Made by a program: the position numbers and the translations under genes
In this document: positions 1-8,155 of the stretch, one piece after another
Numbering within the stretch: position 1 is the stretch's first letter
Layout: each line of letters starts with the position of its first letter
Assembly: GCF_029989365.1 (NCBI RefSeq)
Contig: NZ_JAPRAQ010000006.1
Coordinates: 310,001-374,000 of the forward strand
Direction: 5' to 3'
Length of the DNA stretch: 64,000 nucleotides
Origin: Bradyrhizobium sp. Arg816
GTDB lineage: Bacteria > Pseudomonadota > Alphaproteobacteria > Rhizobiales > Xanthobacteraceae
The notes under the pieces: generated by a model
What the model saw: only the letters and a program-made list of their open reading frames with translations
Databases searched by the model: none
What the model was told of the DNA's origin: nothing

Positions 1-720
1 CAAACCGCCTTCGGCCAGCTCACCCGGGACTATGGCAATTGCGCCCCGAAGGACGCCGATGTCGTGGTCGCGCTCGGCGGCGACGGACTGATGCTCCAGA
101 CGCTGCACCAGAACATGCACTCGGGCAAACCGATCTACGGCATGCACCGCGGCACCGTCGGCTTCCTGATGAACGAATACTCGACGGTCGACCTTCGCGC
201 CCGTCTCGAGGCGGCGCAGGAATCCGAGATCAACCCGCTCCTGATGCGCGCGACCGACGTCAATGACCGCGTCCACCTGCATCACGCCATCAACGAGGTC
301 GCCCTGTTCCGGCAGACCTACCAGGCCGCGCGCCTCCGGATCCTGATCGACGAGCGCGAGCGCATGCCCGAGTTGATCGCCGACGGCATCATGGTCGCGA
401 CGCCCGCCGGCTCAACCGCCTACAATCTGTCCGCGCAGGGACCGATCCTGCCGATCAACGCCGCGCTGCTGGCGCTGACGCCGATCAGCGCCTTCCGCCC
501 GCGCCGCTGGCGCGGCGCGCTCCTGCCCAACACGGCTTACGTCGTGATCGAGGTGCTGGAGGGCGACAAGCGCCCGGTGGCTGCTGTGGCCGACCATGAC
601 GAGGTGCGCGACGTCCGCCGCGTCGAGGTCCTGTCCGACAAGACTATCTCGATGCGCATGCTGTTCGACCCCGGCCACAGCCTGGAAGAACGCATCCTGC
701 GCGAGCAGTTCGGCTCCTGA
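1..720 (+). CDS. nadK: NAD kinase, 5' end outside the window
   Basis: Phosphorylates NAD to NADP in the cytoplasm. The frame is open from base 1 and 239 codons remain; the family is about 255-260 residues, so roughly 20 N-terminal residues are missing. The diagnostic GGDG nucleotide-binding motif is at visible residues 26-29, followed by the glycine-rich TPAGSTAYNLSAQGP substrate segment about 110 residues later. It ends with TGA just before a convergent lipoprotein gene. The GTG at 64 is internal and is not the start. Family assignment is firm. Confidence 0.93.
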   Translation, partial: QTAFGQLTRDYGNCAPKDADVVVALGGDGLMLQTLHQNMHSGKPIYGMHRGTVGFLMNEYSTVDLRARLEAAQESEINPLLMRATDVNDRVHLHHAINEVALFRQTYQAARLRILIDERERMPELIADGIMVATPAGSTAYNLSAQGPILPINAALLALTPISAFRPRRWRGALLPNTAYVVIEVLEGDKRPVAAVADHDEVRDVRRVEVLSDKTISMRMLFDPGHSLEERILREQFGS

Positions 721-733
721 GCGCCGGCGCGGA

Positions 734-1318
734 TCACTGGCCGCAAGACTGAATCGATTCCAGGCCGTCCGCCATGGCGGGATCACCGAGCAGATCAAAA
801 TCCCTGACGACGGGAACGAAGCTCTTCGTCTCCGATGTCATCAGATAGATCGTGACAGCCAGCGATGCCTGCGGCGCCGCGTTGGCGCGACAGAATTCCT
901 TGGCTGCCACGCCGAGTCCCATCGACCCGCGTTTGCCTTGCTTCCCCTGCTCGACCATCGACGCACGCAGCGCCTCGAAGCGCGCAGCATCGCCCGGCGA
1001 CAAGCGATAGGCGTAGGTTGAGGAGCCCTGCGGCGGCGCAGGCAGGCCGGCGCGATCTCGCGGGTCGCTCATCTCCATCATGGCGAAGCTCGTCTTGGTC
1101 TCGGCCTCGCCGGCTACTTTGGTGACGACGTCGAGCTTGACGCCGCCCGAACGTGGCCGCAGCACGTCGGGCAACTGCACGGCGACGCGCAGCACCGACA
1201 GATCCGTCGTCCTGGCATCGATGCGGGCAAGCGGCGGGATCGATGTCAGCGGCACCGAGCTGCAACCGGCAAGCATGAGCGCAGCCGCGCTCGCAAGAAC
1301 GCGCGCAGGGCGGTTCAT
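734..1318 (-). CDS. putative lipoprotein of unknown function
   Basis: A 194-residue protein. The N-terminus has a basic start, a hydrophobic stretch and a lipobox (LAGC) with the lipidation Cys near residue 18, so it should be a membrane-anchored lipoprotein. I chose the ATG at 1318 because the signal peptide follows it directly; an ATG at 1327 and longer frames only add a non-signal-like extension. The mature part has no motif I recognise. It is the last gene of a leftward cluster (DUF2975, XRE regulator, lipoprotein), 34 bp after the regulator, and converges on the NAD kinase gene. Confidence 0.7.
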   Translation of the reverse strand: MNRPARVLASAAALMLAGCSSVPLTSIPPLARIDARTTDLSVLRVAVQLPDVLRPRSGGVKLDVVTKVAGEAETKTSFAMMEMSDPRDRAGLPAPPQGSSTYAYRLSPGDAARFEALRASMVEQGKQGKRGSMGLGVAAKEFCRANAAPQASLAVTIYLMTSETKSFVPVVRDFDLLGDPAMADGLESIQSCGQ

Positions 1319-1352
1319 CGCAGGCATCTCCAATCTGGACTTGAAGGATTGG

Positions 1353-1607
1353 CTAAGCCGATTTCCGGCCGGCCCCGCGCGGCTCCAGCGCGTCGTCCGC
1401 GCTGTCGGGGACATATTCCAGGATATCGCCGGGCTGGCAGTCGAGCACGGCGCAGATCCGCTCCAGCGTGTCGAAGCGGATGCCGCGCACCTTGCCTGAC
1501 TTCAGCAGGGAGACGTTCGCCTCCGTGAGCTCGATGCGCGCGGCAAGCTCGCGCGACCTGATCTTGCGCCTGGCGAGCATGACGTCGAGGTTGACGATGA
1601 TCGGCAT
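1353..1607 (-). CDS. small XRE-type (Cro/CI) transcriptional regulator
   Basis: An 84-residue protein that is almost entirely a helix-turn-helix domain. Residues 18-45 hold the pattern RELAARIELTEANVSLL, and residues 50-65 hold the LERICAVLDCQPGDIL ending typical of the YozG/Cro-like family. It starts 2 bp after the stop of the DUF2975 membrane protein. This pairing of a DUF2975 protein with a tiny XRE regulator is widespread in bacteria, so the two probably work together, perhaps with the membrane protein influencing the regulator. The signal sensed is unknown. Confidence 0.85.
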   Translation of the reverse strand: MPIIVNLDVMLARRKIRSRELAARIELTEANVSLLKSGKVRGIRFDTLERICAVLDCQPGDILEYVPDSADDALEPRGAGRKSA

Positions 1608-1609
1608 GG

Positions 1610-2188
1610 TCAGATGATCTCGCTGTTCTCGTGCCACATGCGAACGGCATCGGCCATCACGGTTGCGAACGCGACGAGCGCGAGGCCGCTCAGCACCGAC
1701 AGCACATGCGACTGCTCGATGCCGAACATGACCACGAGCTGGCCGGGCTGGTTGGCGCGCGTCAGGTTGATCGTGGTGAGCATCTGCACCAGCGGCGACA
1801 TCAGCGCGTTGACGATCAGCGCGAGGCCCATCCGGCGGATGCGCCAGGCGTTGTCGGTCACGAAGACCTCGCCGCGCGCGAAACGGGAGAACAGCATCGA
1901 GAGCTGCAACAAGGCGTAGAGGACAGGCGCAAGTCCGATCAGGCTGATCAGGGCGCCGGCGAGGCGCGTGCCGAAATTGAGCGTGAAGGGCCGCGCCCCC
2001 AGCGGAGACTGGGTCGCGATCCAGTGCCGGAGCATCTCGTCGCTCGACCAGAGCAGCGGCACCGCAAGCACAGCGCCGGCGACGCACAGGAGCGCGCCGA
2101 CGGCCACGATCCGTCCGATGCGCCGCAACCGCGGCTCGACCGGCGCAGGAAAAGGAAACGCGACGACGCTCATCGGATTAGCTCCCAT
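1610..2188 (-). CDS. DUF2975 family membrane protein
   Basis: A 192-residue inner-membrane protein with about four hydrophobic segments (roughly residues 25-50, 75-100, 122-142 and 158-180). The central part (RFARGEVFVTDNAWRIRR followed by G) matches the DUF2975 pattern of a loop rich in F-x-x-G-x-x-F. The start is ATG 2188, with ATG 2173 as an alternative. It is the first gene of the leftward cluster, and the AT-rich 2189-2230 stretch upstream probably holds the promoter. The molecular function of DUF2975 is not established. Confidence 0.8.
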   Translation of the reverse strand: MGANPMSVVAFPFPAPVEPRLRRIGRIVAVGALLCVAGAVLAVPLLWSSDEMLRHWIATQSPLGARPFTLNFGTRLAGALISLIGLAPVLYALLQLSMLFSRFARGEVFVTDNAWRIRRMGLALIVNALMSPLVQMLTTINLTRANQPGQLVVMFGIEQSHVLSVLSGLALVAFATVMADAVRMWHENSEII

Positions 2189-2345
2189 TCAATTGCATAT
2201 TTTTATCGTTTTACAATAAAAAATGGCGGAATTACGATATTTACTTCTTCCCTCGTCGCGTACTCCGCGAAATGCCGGCGGCAACCCTTCCTTAACCCCC
2301 GCTGCGATATGGTTAACGAAAGTTGACCGCTCCGGCCCAGGCGTC

Positions 2346-2891
2346 ATGTTCCGCATCGATTTCAACAAGCTGCGCTTCCTCGTCTGCGACGACAATCCGC
2401 ACATGCGCCGCATCCTGCGGACGCTGCTGCACTCCTTCGGCGCGCGCGAGGTTTACGAGGCCGAAGACGGCGCCACCGCGCTGGAAATGTACAGCCATTA
2501 CGTGCCCGACATCGTCATCACCGACTGGGCGATGCCGATCTTCGACGGGCTCGAGCTTGCGCAGATGATCCGGCAGCCAGAATCCAAGGGCAATCCCTAC
2601 GCGCCGATCATCATGCTGACCGGTCATTCCGAGAAGCGCCGCGTCACGGTCGCGCGCGATGCCGGCGTCACCGAATTCCTGGCCAAGCCGATCTCCGCAA
2701 AGGGCCTCTACCAGCGCATCCTCAACGTCGTCGCCAATCCCCGGCCCTTCATCAAGACCAAGACCTATTTCGGTCCGGACCGGCGCCGCAACACCAACTC
2801 CGCCTATATGGGCCCCGAGCGCCGCGTCGGCGAAAAGCACGAGGTGCTCCAGCAACCCTCGCTGCTCGACAAGGCTCGTTCCTCCATCTAG
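2346..2891 (+). CDS. single receiver-domain response regulator
   Basis: A 181-residue protein. Residues 10-125 form a receiver domain with the acidic pair D15/D16, the phosphorylation site D60 (VITDWAMP), T92 and K114 (FLAKP). The C-terminal 55 residues are a short basic tail with GPDRRR and GPERR repeats and no DNA-binding domain. ATG 2346 was chosen because the receiver fold begins at once; the frame is open further upstream. The next gene encodes an HPt protein 31 bp downstream and no histidine kinase is nearby, so it may be one step of a phosphorelay encoded elsewhere. Confidence 0.88.
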   Translation: MFRIDFNKLRFLVCDDNPHMRRILRTLLHSFGAREVYEAEDGATALEMYSHYVPDIVITDWAMPIFDGLELAQMIRQPESKGNPYAPIIMLTGHSEKRRVTVARDAGVTEFLAKPISAKGLYQRILNVVANPRPFIKTKTYFGPDRRRNTNSAYMGPERRVGEKHEVLQQPSLLDKARSSI

Positions 2892-2922
2892 CGCAACGTC
2901 TCACACGATCGGGGCAGACATC

Positions 2923-3501
2923 ATGGCGAAGAACGGCGCAAAGGACATCGAGGTCACGGCCTTCGCCACGCACCAAGTGATCACGCAGCCCAATCCGCTG
3001 CGCAAGGTTCTGCGCCGGGTCGAAGAAAAGGATTTGGACGATCCGGTCGCCCGCGCCGAGCAGGCGCTCGCGGGCCTCTCCAGTGAGTTCAAGGACTGGA
3101 TGACCACCGAGGTCAATCGTCTGTCGGCCGCTTATGTTGCTATCCGCCATGAGGGCTTCACGAAGGAGCGGCGCGACGAGCTGTTCCGCGCCGCGCACGA
3201 CATCAAGGGCGACGCTGCGACGTTCGGCTATCCGGCGGCGGCGGGAGTTGCGGAGAGCCTGTGCCGCGTCATCGAGCACGCGCCCGATCTCGACAAGGTG
3301 CCGGCCGAGCTGTTCACGCACCACATCAACGCCATCCTCGCCATCGTGCATGAAAACACCAAGCTCGACAGCATCAGCGTCTCGGCCGAGCTCAGCCGCC
3401 GCCTGCGCAAGGTCGCCGACGACTATCTCGCCGACGTCAACCGCGACCGCCCCGAGCATCTCGAGGTGATTTTGGCACCGAGCATCGCGCCGGCGGAGTA
3501 G
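2923..3501 (+). CDS. histidine phosphotransfer (HPt) domain protein
   Basis: A 192-residue protein. The HPt signature FRAAHDIKGDAATFG places the phospho-accepting histidine at H92, followed by the usual glycine and hydrophobic helix. The N-terminal 80 residues are helical and lack a known domain. It probably exchanges phosphate with the receiver protein encoded 31 bp upstream. ATG 2923 opens the frame. It is followed by a run of palindromic repeats rather than by another gene on this strand. Confidence 0.85.
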   Translation: MAKNGAKDIEVTAFATHQVITQPNPLRKVLRRVEEKDLDDPVARAEQALAGLSSEFKDWMTTEVNRLSAAYVAIRHEGFTKERRDELFRAAHDIKGDAATFGYPAAAGVAESLCRVIEHAPDLDKVPAELFTHHINAILAIVHENTKLDSISVSAELSRRLRKVADDYLADVNRDRPEHLEVILAPSIAPAE

Positions 3502-3520
3502 CGCCCCGGCTCTCTTCTCT

Positions 3521-3550
3521 CGTCATTGCGAGCGTAGCGACGCAATGACG
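3521..3550. repeat. short palindrome, repeat family A
   Basis: Perfect 10-bp arms (CGTCATTGCG at 3521-3530 and its complement at 3541-3550) around a 10-base loop. The same core occurs in a longer palindrome at 29950-30029, so this is a member of a dispersed REP-like family. It lies just after the HPt gene. Confidence 0.75.
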
Positions 3551-3584
3551 GAGTGTGGGGGTGCTCTATCGCCACAATCAGCAT

Positions 3585-3675
3585 CGTAGGGTGGGCAAAG
3601 CGGAGCGTGCCCACCACCTGTCGCTATCATTGATGGATGGTGGGCACGGCGCTTTGCGCCTTTGCCCACCCTACG
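3585..3675. repeat. inverted repeat, family C (GTAGGGTGGGCAAAG type)
   Basis: Outer arms of 15 bp are perfectly complementary (3585-3599 and 3661-3675). Inner arms built on GTGCCCACC and GGTGGGCAC (about 3608-3616 and 3638-3646) pair as well, giving a long stem. It sits in the convergent gap between the HPt gene and the DUF2336 gene. Elements of this look are common between genes in Bradyrhizobium; that comes from memory and was not searched. Confidence 0.75.
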
Positions 3676-3683
3676 GCATCTCG

Positions 3684-4859
3684 TTATGCCGCAATCAGAT
3701 CGTCATACACCGGATCAAGCGCGTCATCCGCGGCGAGCTCGTCGCAGAACAGCCTTGCCTCTTCGCGCGCGGATTCCGTGGCAAAGCGGCGGAGCAGGAC
3801 CATCAGCGGTTCGGTGGCGCCGCGGTCGGTTTCGCAATGGGTGAGCACGCGCTCGACCATGCGCCGGCGCAGCCGCGCCGCGCCGTCGTCGGTATCGACA
3901 AAACCTTGCTCGTGGCAGGCATCGAGCGCGACCTGGAACGCCGCAAAGGTCGCCTCGGGAAGTCCGGCGCGGCGGAGCAGCGCGTGCAGGCTGTTGCCGC
4001 CACGGTCGTGCAGCAGCGCGCAGACGCGTGCCAGCGGCAGGTCGGCGAGTTCGGCGATTGCCGCATCGAACAGATCGAGATTGCTCGACAGCAGCGCGCG
4101 CAGGATCAGGCCCGCGGTGAGCTGGCCCGTGACGCGCAAATGATGCACCAGGCCCTGCATGTCTTCGCCGCGCGTGCGCGCCGCGATGTTGATGGTGGAG
4201 CGGTCGCGCGCCTCGATCGTCACGCGCTCGGCACGGTCGGCGCTCAGCCAGTTCCGCGCGACGACGAATTGCGCCAGGGTTTCGGAAAGTTTGGCCACCA
4301 GCGCGGCACGCGTGGCCGACGGCAGATCCTCCAGCACCAGCATCGCCTCGCGGATCGCGGCGAGATGGCCGTGACGCTCGACGATGCGATTCCAGGAGAA
4401 CGGTGCAAGCTCCGCGTGCGGATTTTCGATCAGCTCGAGGGCTGCCGCAGCACAGCCGACTTCGGCGATGGCGGCGCAGACCGACACCGGCAACGCGATG
4501 CGGCGGGCGACCGCGCATTGCACCTCGTCATTGCCGGTTGCGACGATGTCGACGAGATCGGCGTCGATCAGCAGCGGCGAATGTTCGAGCACGGGCAGCG
4601 CGACGGTCGGCTGGTCCGCCGACAGCGCCCGCACGATCGACGCCGGCGCATCCGTGCTGCGCGCAAAGGCCTCGGCCATCGCCTGCCGCACCAGCGGCGA
4701 GGGATCGTCGAGCAGCATCAGGAGCGCGCCTTCGGCCGCGATACGGTCGTCATGGGAAAGGTCTGAGATCAGCCAGGCCCGGGCCAATGCCCGCGTCGCC
4801 TCGGCCCGCTCGCCGGCGGGCGCCGTCCTGATCCAATTGATAAACTGCCGAACGATCAT
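3684..4859 (-). CDS. DUF2336 domain protein
   Basis: A 391-residue soluble protein made of HEAT-like helical repeats, with DDPSPLVRQAMAEAFA near residues 51-66. This organisation is characteristic of DUF2336, a family confined mainly to alphaproteobacteria. No catalytic motif is visible and there is no signal peptide. The upstream region (4860-5042) contains TTAA-N7-TTCA at 4934-4948, one base from the CtrA consensus. A 9-bp inverted repeat (CTTAACAAA at 4933-4941, TTTGTTAAG at 4975-4983) overlaps it. Function unknown; a cell-cycle or motility link is only an inference from the box. Confidence 0.82.
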   Translation of the reverse strand: MIVRQFINWIRTAPAGERAEATRALARAWLISDLSHDDRIAAEGALLMLLDDPSPLVRQAMAEAFARSTDAPASIVRALSADQPTVALPVLEHSPLLIDADLVDIVATGNDEVQCAVARRIALPVSVCAAIAEVGCAAAALELIENPHAELAPFSWNRIVERHGHLAAIREAMLVLEDLPSATRAALVAKLSETLAQFVVARNWLSADRAERVTIEARDRSTINIAARTRGEDMQGLVHHLRVTGQLTAGLILRALLSSNLDLFDAAIAELADLPLARVCALLHDRGGNSLHALLRRAGLPEATFAAFQVALDACHEQGFVDTDDGAARLRRRMVERVLTHCETDRGATEPLMVLLRRFATESAREEARLFCDELAADDALDPVYDDLIAA

Positions 4860-5042
4860 GGTGCTTCCGGCTTACGCAACGAAGACGAAGCGGTGACGGC
4901 TTGTCACCTGCAACACAAAATAAACCACGACGCTTAACAAAGCGTTCACCATAACCGGCTGGTTTTATTGACGTTTTGTTAAGGGAACAAAGCCGCCCGC
5001 CACGCGTCCGGGACACGAGAGCGGGTTATTCGCGCGACGACA

Positions 5043-6062
5043 TCAGCTCGAGAACGTCCCGCTGCGATCGCTGAAGAGATCGAGCGGTTGCGGCGGACGC
5101 ACGTCGGGCGTCGCCGATGCGATCGAGGCAAGCGAGGCGTTGTTGCCCCACAATTTCTGCACCGTGGTCGAAACCGGCTGCGTGGTATCGCCGGGCTGAT
5201 AGATCGAGCGGAATGCGGGTGTGATCGGCGTGTTGTCCGCAACCGTTGACGACGACATCGCACTCACCGGCGTCACGCCGCGCGCTTCTGGAAATGTCTG
5301 CAGGTAAGCGGCGTTGTCGATGACAGGCGCGGTGGGCTGCACGCCATTGGCACTTGCGACCTGCGTCGTAGATGGCGTGCCGCCATACATCGCCATTGCG
5401 CTGCGGGTCGTCTTCGAATTCGCCGCGCTGGCGTAGCGCGCGTCGAGCACCGAATAGACCTCGGAGACGCTGCGTGCGCGGCCGTCCCTGGCGTAGAAGA
5501 TCGAGCGGTTGGCGGAGGCCGCGTTCGGAAACAGCCGCGCACCGACCCCTTGCGGATTGTCTTCGGCATTGGCGATCAGCTTTGCGGCGCCGCCGACACC
5601 CATGAAATGGGCCATGTAGAGTTCGCTGTCAGACGGCCTGCGGCCGAGCAGTCCGGTGAGCTTGAAACTGTTCGACTGCGTCAGCGCTGCCGCCATGGTG
5701 GAGGCGGCTTCCGGATCGTCGCGCAGCTTCATGATCGACCGCTTCATGGCGGGATCATCGACCGCGTAGCTGCCCGACGACGTCCTGGTGATGGCGTCGG
5801 AATAATTGCCATAGCCGAGCTGGGTGCCCGCCTCCTTCACCGTACCCAGCCAGGTCTGGTCGATGAACTGGTAGAGCCCGTGCGCGGACGACGTGGTGGC
5901 TTCCGCCGTCGGATCGAAATCCGATTCCATCTTGGCGGTCGTCAGCATGTACTGGAAGCTGACGCCCGTCCGGTTGGAGACCTGCTTGATCGCGCCGGCG
6001 ACGCGTGCCCGCGACGGATCGAGACCCGTCGTCTGAGAGGCACTGGAATTGTCGACCGACAT
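5043..6062 (-). CDS. lytic transglycosylase (SLT domain)
   Basis: A 339-residue protein expected to cleave the peptidoglycan glycan strand. Residues 20-130 resemble the SLT fold: the catalytic glutamate is E46 in TTAKMESDFDP, followed by SSAHGLYQFIDQTW. The C-terminal half is low-complexity, rich in Ser, Thr and Ala. No classical signal peptide is visible. An in-frame ATG at 6104 is possible, but a perfect CtrA box at 6141-6155 would place a promoter start near 6105, which favours ATG 6062. It may act in flagellar assembly or cell-cycle wall remodelling; that role is inferred from the box. Confidence 0.85.
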   Translation of the reverse strand: MSVDNSSASQTTGLDPSRARVAGAIKQVSNRTGVSFQYMLTTAKMESDFDPTAEATTSSAHGLYQFIDQTWLGTVKEAGTQLGYGNYSDAITRTSSGSYAVDDPAMKRSIMKLRDDPEAASTMAAALTQSNSFKLTGLLGRRPSDSELYMAHFMGVGGAAKLIANAEDNPQGVGARLFPNAASANRSIFYARDGRARSVSEVYSVLDARYASAANSKTTRSAMAMYGGTPSTTQVASANGVQPTAPVIDNAAYLQTFPEARGVTPVSAMSSSTVADNTPITPAFRSIYQPGDTTQPVSTTVQKLWGNNASLASIASATPDVRPPQPLDLFSDRSGTFSS

Positions 6063-6140
6063 GATGGAGTGCCCGCCCCGTGCGGCGTTGAGCGACGCCG
6101 GCAATTCGGCGCCTATCGTCTCACCGTGGGACAGGTATGG

Positions 6141-6155
6141 TTAATGCGGGGTTAA
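6141..6155. promoter_or_regulatory. perfect CtrA box TTAA-N7-TTAA
   Basis: TTAA at 6141-6144 and TTAA at 6152-6155 are separated by seven bases, the full consensus for the cell-cycle regulator CtrA of alphaproteobacteria. It lies 78 bp upstream of the preferred transglycosylase start on the minus strand. In this GC-rich DNA a perfect match is expected very rarely by chance. Confidence 0.6.
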
Positions 6156-6202
6156 TCTGGCCCCTCGCCGTCATTCCGGCCCGCCCCGCGTATAACGACG
6201 GG

Positions 6203-6646
6203 CTATTTCTTGTAGACGGCGTCCGGATCGAACAACCTGTCAGCATCGACAAAGACGAGCTTGGCGCCGCCGCCCTCGGCCTCGACCTTGCGGTAAAAGC
6301 AGGACCGGCGGCCGGTGTGGCAGGCCGCGCCAATCTGCTCGACACGGATCCAGACCGCGTCCTGGTCGCAATCGGTGCGGATCTCGACCACGCGCTGGGT
6401 CTGACCCGACGTCTCACCTTTTCGCCACAAGGCATTGCGCGAGCGGCTGAAGTACCAGGCCTCGCCGGTCGCAATCGTCTTGCGCAGCGCCTCGTCGTTC
6501 ATGTGCGCGACCATCAGCACGTCGCCGGTGGCGACGTCGGTCGCGACGACTGTCACGAGGCCGGCAGTGTCGAACCTGGGCAGGAAGGCGAGACCTTCCT
6601 CGATCTCATGGGAGTGAGCGGACACGGGCGTCCTCGCTTGGAGCAT
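6203..6646 (-). CDS. hisI: phosphoribosyl-AMP cyclohydrolase
   Basis: Opens the adenine ring of phosphoribosyl-AMP in histidine biosynthesis. It is a 147-residue monofunctional HisI without the HisE domain. The zinc and metal motifs are clear: CDQDAVW in the middle and CHTGRRSCF in the C-terminal third. The start is ATG 6646; the frame runs further upstream into folE but that extension is not HisI-like. The gene begins 25 bp after the folE stop, so folE-hisI form an operon. Confidence 0.95.
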   Translation of the reverse strand: MLQARTPVSAHSHEIEEGLAFLPRFDTAGLVTVVATDVATGDVLMVAHMNDEALRKTIATGEAWYFSRSRNALWRKGETSGQTQRVVEIRTDCDQDAVWIRVEQIGAACHTGRRSCFYRKVEAEGGGAKLVFVDADRLFDPDAVYKK

Positions 6647-6671
6647 GACGCGGAAACAGACCTTCGCGAGG

Positions 6672-7352
6672 TCAGCGCGTCGTGCCTCGCACCAGGGACA
6701 GGAAACGGGCTTGCTCCGCCGGATTGTCGCGGAACATGCCGGTGAAGCGGCTGGTGAAGGTCGAGGCACCATGCTTGGCAACGCCGCGCACCGACATGCA
6801 GGTATGCTCGGCCTCGATCAGCACGGCAACGCCGCGGGGCTTGAGGATCTCATCGATGGCCGCCGCGATCTGCGCCGTCATGTGCTCCTGGGTCTGGAGC
6901 CTGCGGGCGAAGATGTCGGTCAGGCGCGCAAGCTTCGACAGGCCGACGACGCGTTCCACCGGCGTATAGGCGATGTGCGCCTTGCCGTAGAACGGCATCA
7001 TGTGATGCTCGCACTGCGAGGTGAACTCGATGTCGCGCACCAGCACGAAGTCGTCATAGCCGGCCGTCTCGCCGAAGGTTCGGTCGAGCACCTCGGCCGG
7101 GCACTGGTGGTAGCCCTGATAGAGCTCGTCGAAGGCCTCGACCACACGGCGCGGCGTGTCGAGCAAACCTTCGCGCGCGGTGTTCTCGCCAATATAGGCG
7201 AGCAGCGTCTTCACCGCCGCTTCCGCCTCTGCGCGCGCGGGGCGCGGCTGGTCGGCGCGGACGGCGGCCGCGAGGAATTCGGCAGGGTCGAGCTCAGCCG
7301 GGCGGCTCTCGGAGGGCTTGCCCGGGCGGATGGATTTGATCGTAGCGTCCAT
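6672..7352 (-). CDS. folE: GTP cyclohydrolase I
   Basis: Converts GTP to dihydroneopterin triphosphate, the first step of folate synthesis. It has 226 residues, the normal size for type I. Zinc ligands are in QCEHHMMPF and HTCMSVRGV, and the family ending FRDNPAEQARFLSL is present. ATG 7352 is preferred because the N-terminal tail of about 40 residues fits the family. It heads an operon with hisI and is transcribed away from the NifU-like scaffold gene; the 243 bp between them should hold both promoters. Confidence 0.96.
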   Translation of the reverse strand: MDATIKSIRPGKPSESRPAELDPAEFLAAAVRADQPRPARAEAEAAVKTLLAYIGENTAREGLLDTPRRVVEAFDELYQGYHQCPAEVLDRTFGETAGYDDFVLVRDIEFTSQCEHHMMPFYGKAHIAYTPVERVVGLSKLARLTDIFARRLQTQEHMTAQIAAAIDEILKPRGVAVLIEAEHTCMSVRGVAKHGASTFTSRFTGMFRDNPAEQARFLSLVRGTTR

Positions 7353-7595
7353 GTCTACTCCGTTCGACGGCCTCGCGGCCGGAGTGTCACCGGCAGACGG
7401 GGCGGCAAGCCGCCGGACGCCTGAAGAGAACAGTTTTGACGAAAAAAGGCCCTTTGGGTCATCACGCTGGCAGCGCGGATCTGGACCGCTGCCGCCGCAC
7501 CGCTGGACTGTTTTTCCGCCAGTTCCGCCCCTATATAGGACCCTGGACGGCGCCCGCCAAGGCCGATCCGGTGCGGAAGTGTTGGACTCCATCAC

Positions 7596-8051
7596 ATGCT
7601 GAACGACATCTATAACAAGCGGATCATCGAACTGGCCGGGAATATTCCACGCCTCGGACGGCTGCCGGACCCCGACGCCACCGCCACCGCCCACTCCAAA
7701 CTGTGCGGCTCGACCGTGAAGATCGACCTCAAGATGGAGGGCGACAAGGTCACCGACTTCGCCCATGACGTGAAGGCCTGTGCCCTCGGACAAGCCTCTT
7801 CATCCATCATGGCAAGTCGCATCGTCGGCTCGACCGCAAGCGAACTCCGCGAGTTACGCGAAACCGTTCGCAAGATGCTCAAGGAGAACGGCGCGCCTCC
7901 TGAAGGCAAATGGGAAGAGATCAAATTCCTCGAGCCGGTCCGCGACTACAAGGCGCGCCACGCCTCGACCCTCCTGACCTTCGATGCCGTGGTCGATGCC
8001 ATCGGCCAGATCGAGGCGAAAGCCAAGCAGCCGGCCGCGGCGCAGGGCTGA
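7596..8051 (+). CDS. NifU/IscU-like iron-sulfur scaffold protein
   Basis: A 151-residue protein of the IscU/NifU N-terminal family. Two of the three canonical cluster cysteines are visible, C37 (SKLCGST) and C62 (VKACALGQAS). The third position, normally Cys after His near the end of the domain, reads RHASTLL here, so Ala replaces Cys. The C-terminal tail is Ala/Lys rich. It stands alone, without IscS, HscA or ferredoxin genes, and is divergent from folE. It may be a specialised scaffold or a carrier rather than a full housekeeping IscU. Confidence 0.85.
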   Translation: MLNDIYNKRIIELAGNIPRLGRLPDPDATATAHSKLCGSTVKIDLKMEGDKVTDFAHDVKACALGQASSSIMASRIVGSTASELRELRETVRKMLKENGAPPEGKWEEIKFLEPVRDYKARHASTLLTFDAVVDAIGQIEAKAKQPAAAQG

Positions 8052-8155
8052 TTTGGTCGAGGTCATTCCGGCGCGAACCCGGATTCTCGCGCTGCGACAT
8101 CTGAATTCCGGCGTCGTCACCTTGCGACGCGCCGGGGATGGCGATCAGGGAAATC

